DNA of 60,989 bases. Source: a virus. Under the pieces are notes generated by a model. That model saw nothing but the letters and a program-made list of their open reading frames with translations. It did no database searches and was not told the DNA's origin. Position 1 is the stretch's first letter, and each line of letters begins with the position of its first letter. The position numbers and the translations under genes are program-made. The stretch lies in IMG/VR virus record IMGVR_UViG_3300020207_000025, positions 1-60,989 of that record. The stretch is one strand, 5' to 3'. Shown here piece after piece: positions 47,609 to 57,767 of the stretch.

Positions 47609-48414
47609 TATGGGTTAACATATTCATAGAATTTTATTGGGTTTGTTTCTGTACCTATTCGTACACCATTTAAGTTGTACATCTCATATTCATAATTATT
47701 ATAATCCAATTGTAATTTGGTATAAAAATTATCAGCCTTATTGAAATTAAATCTATTACTAAAATTCGATTGTGGTTGAATCATCAGTCTTGTAAACTCA
47801 CCTGTCTTTCCATTGAAGAATTTTACTGACATATAAAATTGGTCCAAATTGATATAATCCCTATTTCTCAGCCAGTAAATAAAGAACCCTTCTTTATCTC
47901 CCACGTAATCCAATTTGTATTTTGGTATTCTAATATCCACAACGTTGGGAACAACAGGTGTACCAATATCTGCAGAAGTTATCTCACCTTGTTGTGTTGG
48001 AATTACCACCGTAAAATATAATTTCTGTTGCTGACTATTATTGGAATCATAGAAGTCTAACTTAAAGAAACTATTCTTAAATGAATTGGCGTAATAATGA
48101 ACTTCTTTGTCATTGAATCCAGCACCACTGTAACTATTAGTCCAATCTGTAGATGTCGCCCCTGTAACATCAATCAAAGAATTGATGAAGTAGAACTCGT
48201 AGTTTATACTCGACGCAGTTGTACCATACATCTTATGGTCGAATCGTGTAACCTCAAAGTCTTCCGTTGGATTAATGACCTGTTCAATAACCTCCTCCTC
48301 GAAAACATCAATTGCGTCGTCGCGTCCAGCAACGTCCCACCCCTGTTCGATAGGAATCTGAATTTCCCTTTCTATACCTCTATCTGAAAATCTATACTTA
48401 TTCACAGTCATCAA
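47608..48414 (-). CDS. Unknown protein of the tail block
   Basis: 268 aa, no recognised family. Rich in Phe, Tyr and Asn with alternating beta patterns (FYFINSLIDV, KLYFTVVIPTQQGEI, GFFIYWLRNRDYINLDQFYM). The N-terminus carries a VEREIQIPIEQGWD-like charged stretch (read GIEREIQIPIEQGW). No Cys clusters, repeats or membrane segments. It overlaps the upstream gene by 17 nt and the downstream start by one base, so it is co-translated with the baseplate genes and probably structural. Confidence 0.45.
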   Translation of the reverse strand: MMTVNKYRFSDRGIEREIQIPIEQGWDVAGRDDAIDVFEEEVIEQVINPTEDFEVTRFDHKMYGTTASSINYEFYFINSLIDVTGATSTDWTNSYSGAGFNDKEVHYYANSFKNSFFKLDFYDSNNSQQQKLYFTVVIPTQQGEITSADIGTPVVPNVVDIRIPKYKLDYVGDKEGFFIYWLRNRDYINLDQFYMSVKFFNGKTGEFTRLMIQPQSNFSNRFNFNKADNFYTKLQLDYNNYEYEMYNLNGVRIGTETNPIKFYEYVNP

Positions 48415-50098
48415 TTAATGGTTGAGTTATCACACCAAGACCGTAGTTCAGTGTTCTTTGTGGCAATACTTGTAAGAAACTTATATTTTTGAATGGATAA
48501 TGGGCGCCATTTAAGAAAGGATAGTCAACACCCACACCCTCAGCATCTATAAACCCATAAGGATATAAGTCTCTCCATCTCCATCTCTGCTCGAAACTCG
48601 AATAAAACGCATAATCAGGGATACCTTCAACATCCTCAATGTTACCCGTTTCAACATATGGTGAAAAGTCTCTAACCTGAATGGCGTGGTGAGGATAATA
48701 CAAATACCCACTCGGTAAAACGACCGTATCATCATTTAGATAATGGTTCGGATTAAAACTATATTTGTGTAACATCGGAGATACAACATTCTCCTGCATT
48801 TCATAGTCATTCCATTCACAGAAATCACCTAAGATAATGTCCCCCTCTGAAAGGTTTCTATTGTAATAGAAGGTCTGATTATTCACCTGATAATTAGCAG
48901 TTGGGATATCATCTTTATTATTACTATTATCCTGTCTCCACCATGGGTCAACTTCTAACGATAAACAATTAAATTCCCAACCAATATTCATAGCAGATGC
49001 CGACCTACCATAAGGCTTATTGAACCAACCCATATAACCTTTATTAATAATGGTCACAAAAAGTTCAGTAAGAGGTCTTTCTTGATTGTCTTTATATTTT
49101 GAAATATCAATCTGTTTTTCAAATGTAAAAGAAACAACCTGACTACCATTTCTGGTTGATGTTCGTTGTATATTATTTGGTGTTAGTGCAGAATATTCTA
49201 ATTTGGTGTCATTATTAAATGGGTTATTTTCAAATCCCATTTTTGCCATATTATAATCTTTAACATCTGTTAAAATCTTATGTCTTCTGACGTAATATTT
49301 TGATGTGGTTTCTTCTTTATTATTTTTACTTAAAACTCTCTTAAGTGTACCAGTAACTCCATCACCAAATGTGGTACCGGTATATCCCAAATTATAAATG
49401 GAAAAGACCTTTCCTTCACTTTTATAATCTTCGTCACCTAACTCATATACTTGAAAGTAGTTCTCACCATTATAATCAAAAGATAACTTAACATATTCAC
49501 CAACAGTTAGATTGTGAGTACCACCACAATAGAAAGTAATAAGGGTCTTACCATTTACAACTCTATTTTTGATAGCAAATGGAATACCATCACTTACATT
49601 GAATACCGTTGTTGCACTTAACTCTTCATTCTTATAAGTCATTGTTTGACCCGTATAATTGTCATGAACATATGAAAGGTAAGCGGTCCAATTATATGTT
49701 GTTGAACTCTTTGGTATAAAATTTACATGTCCATCGATTCCACTTGTTCTGATAAAACTAAACTCATCATATTGCGGATAACCTTGCCAAACGTTTGTTG
49801 TCACAGATTTCAGGGCATCAGTATAATATAGAACATTTTGATATGGGGTATAATTCGTTCTACCTGAAATGACATTATCCATAAGGTTGGTTAGTTTACC
49901 GGTAACCCTGATTAAATTTGAACCCTGACGTTCTTTATCGAATCTTTCTGCCAGATTCAATATAACAGTACGGTCACCGTCAACCATCAACCTTTTCTGA
50001 CCCTCTAACGTAACATCTAAAGAACCATCTAATGTTGGTGCACCCTTGTATTGTTTTTCACTCGGGACTATCCTTATTTGACTTGGTTCCTTACTCAT
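48398..50098 (-). CDS. Unknown structural protein of the tail block
   Basis: 566 aa, no recognised family. It is Asn/Tyr-rich and probably all-beta, with an N-terminal segment (QIRIVPSEKQYKGAPTLDGS, VTLEGQKRLMVDGDRTVILN) and a C-terminal region rich in Trp and Tyr (WRWRDLYPYGFIDAEGVGVD). No membrane segments. The start forms an ATGA overlap with the 1750-aa gene and its end overlaps the next start. Position and composition suggest a baseplate or tail-fibre connector; that is inference. Confidence 0.45.
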   Translation of the reverse strand: MSKEPSQIRIVPSEKQYKGAPTLDGSLDVTLEGQKRLMVDGDRTVILNLAERFDKERQGSNLIRVTGKLTNLMDNVISGRTNYTPYQNVLYYTDALKSVTTNVWQGYPQYDEFSFIRTSGIDGHVNFIPKSSTTYNWTAYLSYVHDNYTGQTMTYKNEELSATTVFNVSDGIPFAIKNRVVNGKTLITFYCGGTHNLTVGEYVKLSFDYNGENYFQVYELGDEDYKSEGKVFSIYNLGYTGTTFGDGVTGTLKRVLSKNNKEETTSKYYVRRHKILTDVKDYNMAKMGFENNPFNNDTKLEYSALTPNNIQRTSTRNGSQVVSFTFEKQIDISKYKDNQERPLTELFVTIINKGYMGWFNKPYGRSASAMNIGWEFNCLSLEVDPWWRQDNSNNKDDIPTANYQVNNQTFYYNRNLSEGDIILGDFCEWNDYEMQENVVSPMLHKYSFNPNHYLNDDTVVLPSGYLYYPHHAIQVRDFSPYVETGNIEDVEGIPDYAFYSSFEQRWRWRDLYPYGFIDAEGVGVDYPFLNGAHYPFKNISFLQVLPQRTLNYGLGVITQPLIDDCE

Positions 50099-53000
50099 AA
50101 TTTTTCTTGATTCAGAATAAATTTATCAATGAACTTATTCATAGAAGTACCACCCCTTCTCAATCCAAAGTAGAAGAAATACGGTGAACCCGCGTGTATC
50201 TTGTTTTGGAACGATGCTGGTTTAGAATCTGTCACCTCAACTTGATTACCTACAATATTAGAATTGTAAATGTAACCAGGTCTCTGTGTTGACGGCATTG
50301 ATGTATTAGTACTGAAGGTATTTTGTGAGGTCAGTCTATCTTCACTTTGGAACTGTACAGAACCAATACCATCCTGAGACCTCTTACTATACCAATCATT
50401 CCATTGTGTTCCGAAGATTGTAGAACCTGTACTAACTATTTCCCATTTGTGGTACGGTACCAATTGGTCATTATGTCCATAGTTATCCGTCAAGAAGTTT
50501 GTAAGGGTATCTTCAAACGTAAATCTACCTGGACTAATCAAATCTCTGTTGATAGTATTAGCACTGAAGAAAATACCCAATACAGGGTCATATACTCTAT
50601 CGTTAACAGGAGCACCTGGATTAGATAGTTGTTGGATATATTTGATTTGACTATCCGAATAGTTTGAACCCAAATAAGGTACAACACCAAATTCAGAGTT
50701 GATACTCAATAATTGTGAAATATCACCATCCAATCTTTGGTTATCTCTTGAGAATAGTTTTGCAATTGAACCGTCACCCAAACCTATTATTTGTTCCCAG
50801 AATCCTGCGTCCGTCAATCTACTAATTGCAAACAACTGAAGAATATCTGATGTGTCGTTGTATGACGAACTTCTAATCTTATCCACAATGTACCCTTGGA
50901 ATTCAGGGTTATAACAAATTTCTTTTGTGAATAAATCTCTTGGTCCTAAATCCATCATAGTCGTCGGATTACCCAAGAACTTCTTATTAGCACCGTTGGA
51001 ACGTCCAAGGATATTCACCAATGGTGTGTTATCTCTACCGATAAATCTCTGACCTTGTGGTCGATTAGGATTGTATGGGGAAGCCCTATAGTAGAACGAA
51101 TTAGTAACTATTTGATAGACAGCGGTATCTTTACAGTAAACATAAGTTGGGGAAGTGGTAAATGTAGTTTCATTAACATCATTTCCATATACGTCATCTT
51201 TTTGGAATGCATACATATACAATGAACCATTTATCCAGTTGTTTACGAATGTCAAACTAACCACATTATTACATAAGGCAAACATCATTCTGAATCTTGC
51301 TCTCCATTCTGCAATAGATTGGAAGTCTTCGGCAAAGGCAAAGTTCTTAGTTAAAAGGTAATAACAACCTTTGTACATCTTCTTAATTTCCTTTTTATCA
51401 GACATGTAGTAACATCTATCATCTTCAGGTAATACACCAATAGTTTCACCATTACCTGAATAACACTCCAATGGTACCATACCTTCACAAGAGAATGTCT
51501 GATTGATTTGTGTTGCAATTGCACCAGCATCTTCATTGAAGTCATCTGCTCCATCTCCAAAACTATCACTCGACTCTAAATTGAACGATACAGATGTACC
51601 ATCATCACCGACGGTATAAATCGCAAACCTCTTATTTTGATGTAGTTGGAATCTTTTATATGGGTCATCTGATGTTGGTAACCTATCCGTTCTCATCACA
51701 ATTTTTTGCGAATTCAACATAGGTAAATCCAAATTAGGATTTAATTGATAATATACAGGCGAAACATAAGACCAATCACCATTACCTAATCCCAACTTCT
51801 GAGCCGCAGTAATATCATTATTTTTAGACTGAATAAGACTTCCACCTTCTACCACCTCATCATTTCTATAATTAAATTTCCAATCACTATTACCACCTTC
51901 CATTTGACTCCAAGAACCAGGAGAATTTACAGTCCTTACTGCTTGGTTTTCTGTTTTGACTGAATTTTTATAAAACGCATTATTAGGATAAATTTGATTA
52001 TTATCAATCTGATAATCCATCGATGAATAAAACTTAATGTTTTTATTCTTATAGGTTTGGTACATGTTATTGTTTGGACTAAATGAAAATGAATTAAAAT
52101 AGATTGGTAATCCTGTTTCAGTACAGTTTTGTCCATTTGCACCAATTCGATTGTGTCTTGGTATTCTCCAATCAGAGTTTGCATTTGCATATGGTTGAAT
52201 AGGAATATTCATTTTGAAATTACCCCTTACCTGTGGACCTTGACCCATATTGTACCCATATAATTTTGATAAATCATATTTGATGTCTTGTCTTGGGGTA
52301 TGTGGGTCAACACCCCTAACTAAAAATATTACACAGTGGTCTTCCCAATCAGAATTAAGCTTAATATTTGGCACTTCATGTTCGAAATAATTATTACTGG
52401 TGTTCCCATTTGGGTACACATCAGGATTTTTAGTACCAAAACTATAAAACTTTTCCACTTTTTGCCAACCAAAAATGTAAAACTGACCGAGAGTATTGTT
52501 GGGAGTACCATATGTTGACAATCCTTTAGCAGTACTGTGTAATGTGTTTTCAAATTCAGAAAGTGTCTGACCTGTAATTACTTGGAAATACTCAATATCA
52601 GTACCAAATTCATAGTTTACTGAACTTGCGGTTTCACCTGTAATTGTATATGTCTTTTGTGCCGAACCTAACGTATCAGGGTCCATATATGTAACTGTAA
52701 CATTAGAAGTACTTTGATTTTGGAACACTGTAGTACCTGTTGTTGTCCCACTAACATTAGGGTCATTTGTATTCTCAGGATTATTAAATGTGACTATTGT
52801 TCCTGATTTGAACGAATTTAATTGACCTGGGTCGAGTAACAACATCAAAACATTATCACTGTGTTTTTTGAAATTATTTTGAGTTGGATTTACATAAGTA
52901 TCAATCCTATTTTGTCCACCAAATTGGTGGTATTTTGCCTTAACATTGAATAAATTAAACCTCTCACTTAGGGTTAAGTCTCTTGACCATGTCTTTGCCT

Positions 53001-55347
53001 TAGCTTGTGGATTATCCCCACCCTTCAACCAAGGAGTTAGTGATTTAATCTCATTGTCACCCTCATATATATCATTACCGGCCATAACCGTTTGGAAACC
53101 AAACGTAAATTTAGTCCAATCGGCCTTTTCATCATCATTATAACCCACTAACCTGTCGTAGAAAGTGTTTACATTAGAATCAATTAGTAAAGTCGTATTA
53201 TCTTCTATTTCAGGTAAGTTTTGACCTTCAGCCTCACCAGCTTCTCTACCCTCACAAGCACAAGCCTGACACTCAGGATATGATAAGTTTGGTAAAGGAA
53301 TTGCAGATAACGGACATTTTTTTGGTAAATTTATACGTGAATATTTCGGACATTTAACTCTTGCACCAAACAACCATGCAACCCCATTGATAATATTACA
53401 CAACAATACAAATATTGCAAATATCACTGATAAAATGACCGATAAGAGAAGTCTTAAAATAGGCCACAGGAAACAAATTACATGACCAACCACTGTAATA
53501 GCTAATAGTATGGGTGTAAATAGTGTAACTAATAGATTAACAATTAAAAATAATAGACTGAAGTTTCTAACCCCATCATTCGTTGGGAACTTATTGGTGT
53601 CGTTCTCACATCCTCTATCCAAAATTTCTTTAATACCCAAGAACCTCGCTCGACCATAACCCGACCTATACTCGTCAATCATCTGTGACGGAGTATAAAC
53701 CTTGTTGTAGTTCATCAAATAGAACGAATCCTCACATTGTACCGCAGCATCTTTATCTGCATATTCATCCCAATCCAATGAGAACGCATAAGACTTTTGG
53801 AATTGAATGTAATCGTAGTCATACTGTTTCACCTCAACAGTAACATCCTGACCAAGAGTCTGTGGTGGGTTCCCAACTTCAATCGTAGTCTTAGTAACCT
53901 CAATAGTTAATGTACCACCATTAGGGAACTCAATCCACTTTTCATTTCTAACAACACCATTGACTGTCAGATTGATTGCTTCAAGATTCTTATTATAAGG
54001 AACAGTAACCGTAGTATTTGACGGTATCGAAATACTTTTTGTCTCAGTAATCTGACTTTGGTTAGTGAAATCTACCTCAACTATAGTCTCAGTATCTTTA
54101 GTTGCTGGGTCTACTCCTGAATTTTGTACACTACCATTCCACCCATACTCACGGATTTGTGGAACAATAAAGTTGGCTCTTTGTACCTCCCCAACAATCG
54201 GGAAAATTTGGTCACCCTCGAAAGGTGGTCCATTCTCTTCAGATTGGTACTTAATCTTAAATCTATACTTACCCTTTGTTGGAATACCAATGGTCGGGTC
54301 GTTAGATAATACGGTCTCACCAAATTCATTGGTAACCACATAATCTAAGTTCATTGGGATATCAGTGACGAACGCACCATTCTCGTCAATTACTTTACCT
54401 GAGTTTGGTAAACTGTATTGTTCCAACACAGGGTCACCATTCTCATCCACATCAATAGTCTGTCTGACCGCTAAAATTTCACCAGGTCCCGTAGCTAAGT
54501 TACATAAGTCACCCTGTTCTGTTCTCGGTTTACAGTTTGGTTTTACAGGTCTACTTTCAACATCACTGAAGACTGAACCCATAAACACCGCTGTTGGCTG
54601 AATCTCAATACCCAAATCCCTTAAATCGAAGTCGTTTCTCGTAATACCAATGTTACATAAGTCTTCTTGACCCCAAAAGGATGCCACATCAATATCTTTT
54701 ACTGAACTAATAATTTGTGGTAATTCATCAATATTTGTGGAAGCTTTGAAGTTAGAACCGTCGAACTGTTCTGCAACCCCCATGTTCATTCTAATCAAAT
54801 CCTGAGGTCTCAAAGAGAAACAACCCATATCTGATAAGTCCATATCCAATACGATTTTCTGACTACCCAATGGTACACCAGTAATCATAAAGTCACCCGA
54901 TGTGTTTGTTTTTACCGTAAATTTGTAGTATTTGTCATAAATCTCCAACACCTCACTACGAGTCATCACATCAGACCTCGAAGGGAAAGTCCCTGTCGGA
55001 GTATGTCCATTGTATTGTTTCTCGTATGGTAATAGATTATAACGGTATCCGTCCTCGTTTTTATCAGTTGGACTCTTGTATGGATACAAAGTAGATATTA
55101 CCGGGTCTTCGAGGTCCATATCATCCACAGGAATGAAGATAGACACCCTCGCGTTTGGAATACCAAAACCACTGTTGGCAACAACCCTACCAACAACCAC
55201 ACCATAATCAGCACAGAATCTGGAATAGACATCTTCCTGTCTCAACTTCAACGATAAGATTTCGAGGAAGTCAAAGTCTTGCTCAACATTCACACGAATG
55301 TTTTGGTCTGTCCCTAATTTTGTACGTATTCTATATGACTTAGACAT
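50095..55347 (-). CDS. Large baseplate-region protein with central hydrophobic segment
   Basis: 1750 aa. Residues 48-170 look like a carboxypeptidase-regulatory-like Ig fold (YGVVVGRVVANSGFGIPNAR, YKFTVKTNTSGDFMITGVPL). Near 592-655 lies a long hydrophobic stretch, SLLFLIVNLLVTLFTPILLA through VICFLWPILRLLL to VIFAIFVLLCNIIN, enough for two or three membrane helices. A Cys cluster follows (KCPKYSR, KKCPLS, YPECQACACEG). The remaining 1000 residues are Asn-rich and aromatic, like a structural protein. Its start is 75 nt after the gp6-like gene, with a TATTTATC inverted repeat between, and its end overlaps the next ATG. Membrane segments are unusual for a baseplate protein; membrane contact during DNA entry or a buried hydrophobic core are both possible. 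Confidence 0.6.
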   Translation of the reverse strand: MSKSYRIRTKLGTDQNIRVNVEQDFDFLEILSLKLRQEDVYSRFCADYGVVVGRVVANSGFGIPNARVSIFIPVDDMDLEDPVISTLYPYKSPTDKNEDGYRYNLLPYEKQYNGHTPTGTFPSRSDVMTRSEVLEIYDKYYKFTVKTNTSGDFMITGVPLGSQKIVLDMDLSDMGCFSLRPQDLIRMNMGVAEQFDGSNFKASTNIDELPQIISSVKDIDVASFWGQEDLCNIGITRNDFDLRDLGIEIQPTAVFMGSVFSDVESRPVKPNCKPRTEQGDLCNLATGPGEILAVRQTIDVDENGDPVLEQYSLPNSGKVIDENGAFVTDIPMNLDYVVTNEFGETVLSNDPTIGIPTKGKYRFKIKYQSEENGPPFEGDQIFPIVGEVQRANFIVPQIREYGWNGSVQNSGVDPATKDTETIVEVDFTNQSQITETKSISIPSNTTVTVPYNKNLEAINLTVNGVVRNEKWIEFPNGGTLTIEVTKTTIEVGNPPQTLGQDVTVEVKQYDYDYIQFQKSYAFSLDWDEYADKDAAVQCEDSFYLMNYNKVYTPSQMIDEYRSGYGRARFLGIKEILDRGCENDTNKFPTNDGVRNFSLLFLIVNLLVTLFTPILLAITVVGHVICFLWPILRLLLSVILSVIFAIFVLLCNIINGVAWLFGARVKCPKYSRINLPKKCPLSAIPLPNLSYPECQACACEGREAGEAEGQNLPEIEDNTTLLIDSNVNTFYDRLVGYNDDEKADWTKFTFGFQTVMAGNDIYEGDNEIKSLTPWLKGGDNPQAKAKTWSRDLTLSERFNLFNVKAKYHQFGGQNRIDTYVNPTQNNFKKHSDNVLMLLLDPGQLNSFKSGTIVTFNNPENTNDPNVSGTTTGTTVFQNQSTSNVTVTYMDPDTLGSAQKTYTITGETASSVNYEFGTDIEYFQVITGQTLSEFENTLHSTAKGLSTYGTPNNTLGQFYIFGWQKVEKFYSFGTKNPDVYPNGNTSNNYFEHEVPNIKLNSDWEDHCVIFLVRGVDPHTPRQDIKYDLSKLYGYNMGQGPQVRGNFKMNIPIQPYANANSDWRIPRHNRIGANGQNCTETGLPIYFNSFSFSPNNNMYQTYKNKNIKFYSSMDYQIDNNQIYPNNAFYKNSVKTENQAVRTVNSPGSWSQMEGGNSDWKFNYRNDEVVEGGSLIQSKNNDITAAQKLGLGNGDWSYVSPVYYQLNPNLDLPMLNSQKIVMRTDRLPTSDDPYKRFQLHQNKRFAIYTVGDDGTSVSFNLESSDSFGDGADDFNEDAGAIATQINQTFSCEGMVPLECYSGNGETIGVLPEDDRCYYMSDKKEIKKMYKGCYYLLTKNFAFAEDFQSIAEWRARFRMMFALCNNVVSLTFVNNWINGSLYMYAFQKDDVYGNDVNETTFTTSPTYVYCKDTAVYQIVTNSFYYRASPYNPNRPQGQRFIGRDNTPLVNILGRSNGANKKFLGNPTTMMDLGPRDLFTKEICYNPEFQGYIVDKIRSSSYNDTSDILQLFAISRLTDAGFWEQIIGLGDGSIAKLFSRDNQRLDGDISQLLSINSEFGVVPYLGSNYSDSQIKYIQQLSNPGAPVNDRVYDPVLGIFFSANTINRDLISPGRFTFEDTLTNFLTDNYGHNDQLVPYHKWEIVSTGSTIFGTQWNDWYSKRSQDGIGSVQFQSEDRLTSQNTFSTNTSMPSTQRPGYIYNSNIVGNQVEVTDSKPASFQNKIHAGSPYFFYFGLRRGGTSMNKFIDKFILNQEKL

Positions 55348-55360
55348 AATGCAGTTTTAA

Positions 55361-55378
55361 GATAAATACTTATTTATC
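55361..55378. promoter_or_regulatory. Inverted repeat of the upstream element
   Basis: GATAAATA (55361-55368), 2 nt, then TATTTATC (55371-55378) form a perfect 8-bp inverted repeat, 13 nt before the 1750-aa ATG. The minus-strand copy is the TATTTATC variant of the recurrent element. Confidence 0.45.
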
Positions 55379-55422
55379 CATTTTACAAATGTAAACCCAC
55401 AAGTATCTGATGTAAATTATTA

Positions 55423-57261
55423 TTATTTGTAGTCGACGTTTTTAAGGTTCTTTACTCTGACCTTAATATCCTTCTCAGGGAACCTCACTTGATAGATTTG
55501 TGATGGTTCGGCAAAGATTGTCTCATCTATTAATTGAATCTCTTTCGTCTCATTATCAGAATATCTTTGAGATGTTTCTGAAGAGGAATATTGTCCACCG
55601 ACTTTATTATAGATTTTCAAATCAGTGATTGATATTACACCTCCAACATTTTGAATGATTTGTTTCAACTGAGAAACGAATATATTCTGACCCATTGTTC
55701 TATCAGTCGGAGCCATAAATCTTGATACCTCATCAATAATTTTTGTGATAACAGTTCCTTGATTCTGACCTGAATCTAAAACAACAGATAAATCATATTC
55801 CAAATCAATGACCTGACCTACATTAATAGAAATGTAATCATTAATCATTCTGTATTTAGACAAATAATTGGCAATATTTTGTTTCAATGTATTCGATACT
55901 GTCTGTGTTAGACTACCATTAGAATCGTATGATAAAACATTGATATTGATTTTATTGTCTTTTTCAGTGATTGCCGTCTTAGCGGGTGCACCATATTTTC
56001 CTGGCATTTTTCTTATTAAAGCATTGTAGTCATTGATGGTAACCGCTCTGTTCTGAGATGCAAAGTTGAATGTTACCATATTTCTTACCTCTTCAATAGA
56101 TGGTTGATTAGCACCACCGATAGCAGCTGTTACGTTATTTACAGTCAATGAATTGACGACTGTTTGATTGTTATTATTTGATGGACCATTTACAAAGAAA
56201 TTCACAGTCCCAACTTGATTGATTGCATTCACACCAATGTTAGATGCCGCACCACCACCTACTCTATATTTGACAAATAATGTTGTATTCGCCTTAACCG
56301 TCCTACCCAATCCAATATTATTTTGGTAATCTTGAATTCTCAACGATACACCGTTTCTTGCAAATTCAGCCAATTGGTCATCGGCCGTTGTTGAACCACC
56401 ACCAAATTGTACTTTCATAAAATTATTAGGTGTATACTCAGTGATAAATCTGTTTTCTGTTTCTATATACTTCCCTACTTTGATACCAGGTACATCAGAT
56501 GGTTTAGTACTATCTTCAACAAACACAGTCGTTTCTGCCAACGATTCCACCTCATACCATCTATCCTGTGCGTTAACAAATTCAGTATATGTTGGTGTTG
56601 ATTGGAATGACGTACCATCTTTTTGTATGATATCAACAACTTCTAATACATTTCTTTCAGGTAAGAAGAATTCGAAGAATGGTTTAACATCGTTAGGATT
56701 GATTACTTTTTTGAATACTTTGGTTAGACCGTTAACAACCACCTCTCTTTTTGTGATGGTATAGTTTACCAATACATTATTAGAATCAAAATTAGGGATT
56801 TTAGTTCTGTTAGGGAAACCTTCATTATTGTATTGAGATGCAAAGTCTATATCATATACGTTCTCAAATACTTGACCTGCACCAATAACTTGTGAACCGG
56901 CTCTAAGAATACCTAAGTATCTTGAATCTTCTTGGTCACCAAGTGCCGGTACCGTAATCGAAAAATCGACAATAGCCACCGATGGTCTATTACCTGGTAT
57001 CTTCAATCCATAAGTTCTGGCTATATTGAATATAGATGAACGTTGTTGGGCGTATTGTAGAACAGTCTCTTGAATACTTCTATCAATATGGTAATTTAAG
57101 TTATCACCTATCGCGGCGTTGAGGTCCATTAACACTGAATAAACCGCAGCATCATTGAAGTTGTCTATAAGTTCAGGATAGTACTGTTTAGTATAATTTA
57201 CTAAGTCCTGTCTTAGACCTTCGAAGTCTCTTTCTGTATATGAAATCTTTTTACCTGCCAT
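55423..57261 (-). CDS. Baseplate wedge protein, T4 gp6-like / gpJ family
   Basis: 612 aa. The N-terminus ISYTERDFEGLRQDLVNYTK followed by YPELIDNFNDAAVYSVLMDL and NAAIGDNLNYHIDRSIQE is the conserved opening of gp6-like wedge proteins. FNIARTYGLKIPGNRPSVAI continues the family pattern, and the C-terminal half has MPGKYGAPAKTAITEKDNKI and a final conserved beta-domain. gp6 dimers form the inner ring of wedges in contractile baseplates. Length is close to T4 gp6 (about 660 aa). It follows the gp25-like gene by 6 nt, the usual order in contractile-tail phages. Confidence 0.9.
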   Translation of the reverse strand: MAGKKISYTERDFEGLRQDLVNYTKQYYPELIDNFNDAAVYSVLMDLNAAIGDNLNYHIDRSIQETVLQYAQQRSSIFNIARTYGLKIPGNRPSVAIVDFSITVPALGDQEDSRYLGILRAGSQVIGAGQVFENVYDIDFASQYNNEGFPNRTKIPNFDSNNVLVNYTITKREVVVNGLTKVFKKVINPNDVKPFFEFFLPERNVLEVVDIIQKDGTSFQSTPTYTEFVNAQDRWYEVESLAETTVFVEDSTKPSDVPGIKVGKYIETENRFITEYTPNNFMKVQFGGGSTTADDQLAEFARNGVSLRIQDYQNNIGLGRTVKANTTLFVKYRVGGGAASNIGVNAINQVGTVNFFVNGPSNNNNQTVVNSLTVNNVTAAIGGANQPSIEEVRNMVTFNFASQNRAVTINDYNALIRKMPGKYGAPAKTAITEKDNKININVLSYDSNGSLTQTVSNTLKQNIANYLSKYRMINDYISINVGQVIDLEYDLSVVLDSGQNQGTVITKIIDEVSRFMAPTDRTMGQNIFVSQLKQIIQNVGGVISITDLKIYNKVGGQYSSSETSQRYSDNETKEIQLIDETIFAEPSQIYQVRFPEKDIKVRVKNLKNVDYK

Positions 57262-57267
57262 CTACTA

Positions 57268-57732
57268 TTAAATATTGATGATTATGAAATCTTTTGATTG
57301 GAATGTATTGTCGGTGATGGTATAATCTATTCTCAATTTTGCCGTATATTCTTCAACACCACGACCTGGTATTCTATATATACCACCGATACCTAACTTT
57401 TCAGTATTCAAATCACCTTGCGCATCTAAATCATCCAAATAAGGTGTAATCGTTATTTCATTAATTGTTAAGTTAGGTATGTACTTTTCAACCGAATTTG
57501 TAATATCCTCTTTGATTGCTTCGAAGCTTGTACCATCCATCGGTTCGAAAATAAATTCATAAATTCGTGTTCCAAAATCAGGTAAATAATATCTACTACC
57601 CTTTCTGGTAAGTATCAAATGAAGTAAGTCAGTTCTAATCTCCTCATCAGCAGTCTGTGAAAGAGAAAGATACTTACCATCTTTACTATCCTGAAAAGGA
57701 AAATTAATACCGTATGTTTTACCGTCAGCCAT
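57268..57732 (-). CDS. Baseplate wedge protein, T4 gp25-like (GPW_gp25 family)
   Basis: 154 aa, the usual length. The family signature is clear: the segment ADEEIRTDLLHLILTRKGSR followed by YYLPDFGTRIYEFIFEP, then a central helix (FEAIKEDITNSVEKYIPN) and TINEITITPYLDD. gp25 sits at the inner baseplate next to gp6, joins wedge to hub and nucleates the sheath. The ATG lies 4 nt after a TATTTATA element, itself just past the terminator that closes the RNR genes, so this gene probably begins the tail transcript. Confidence 0.92.
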   Translation of the reverse strand: MADGKTYGINFPFQDSKDGKYLSLSQTADEEIRTDLLHLILTRKGSRYYLPDFGTRIYEFIFEPMDGTSFEAIKEDITNSVEKYIPNLTINEITITPYLDDLDAQGDLNTEKLGIGGIYRIPGRGVEEYTAKLRIDYTITDNTFQSKDFIIINI

Positions 57733-57736
57733 TACC

Positions 57737-57744
57737 TATAAATA
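57737..57744 (-). promoter_or_regulatory. TATTTATA element before the tail operon
   Basis: The sense-strand AGTATTTATA lies 4 nt before the gp25-like ATG and about 24 nt after the RNR terminator stem, the position expected for the start of a new transcription or translation unit. Confidence 0.5.
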
Positions 57745-57767
57745 CTTTAACAATATAAATTATAAAA

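Noticed and set aside
2339-57744. T4-type late promoters (TATAAATA) driving plus-strand transcription
   Set aside because: At most sites the plus orientation would transcribe antisense into structural genes with no plus-strand gene to serve. The sense orientation relative to the downstream gene fits better.
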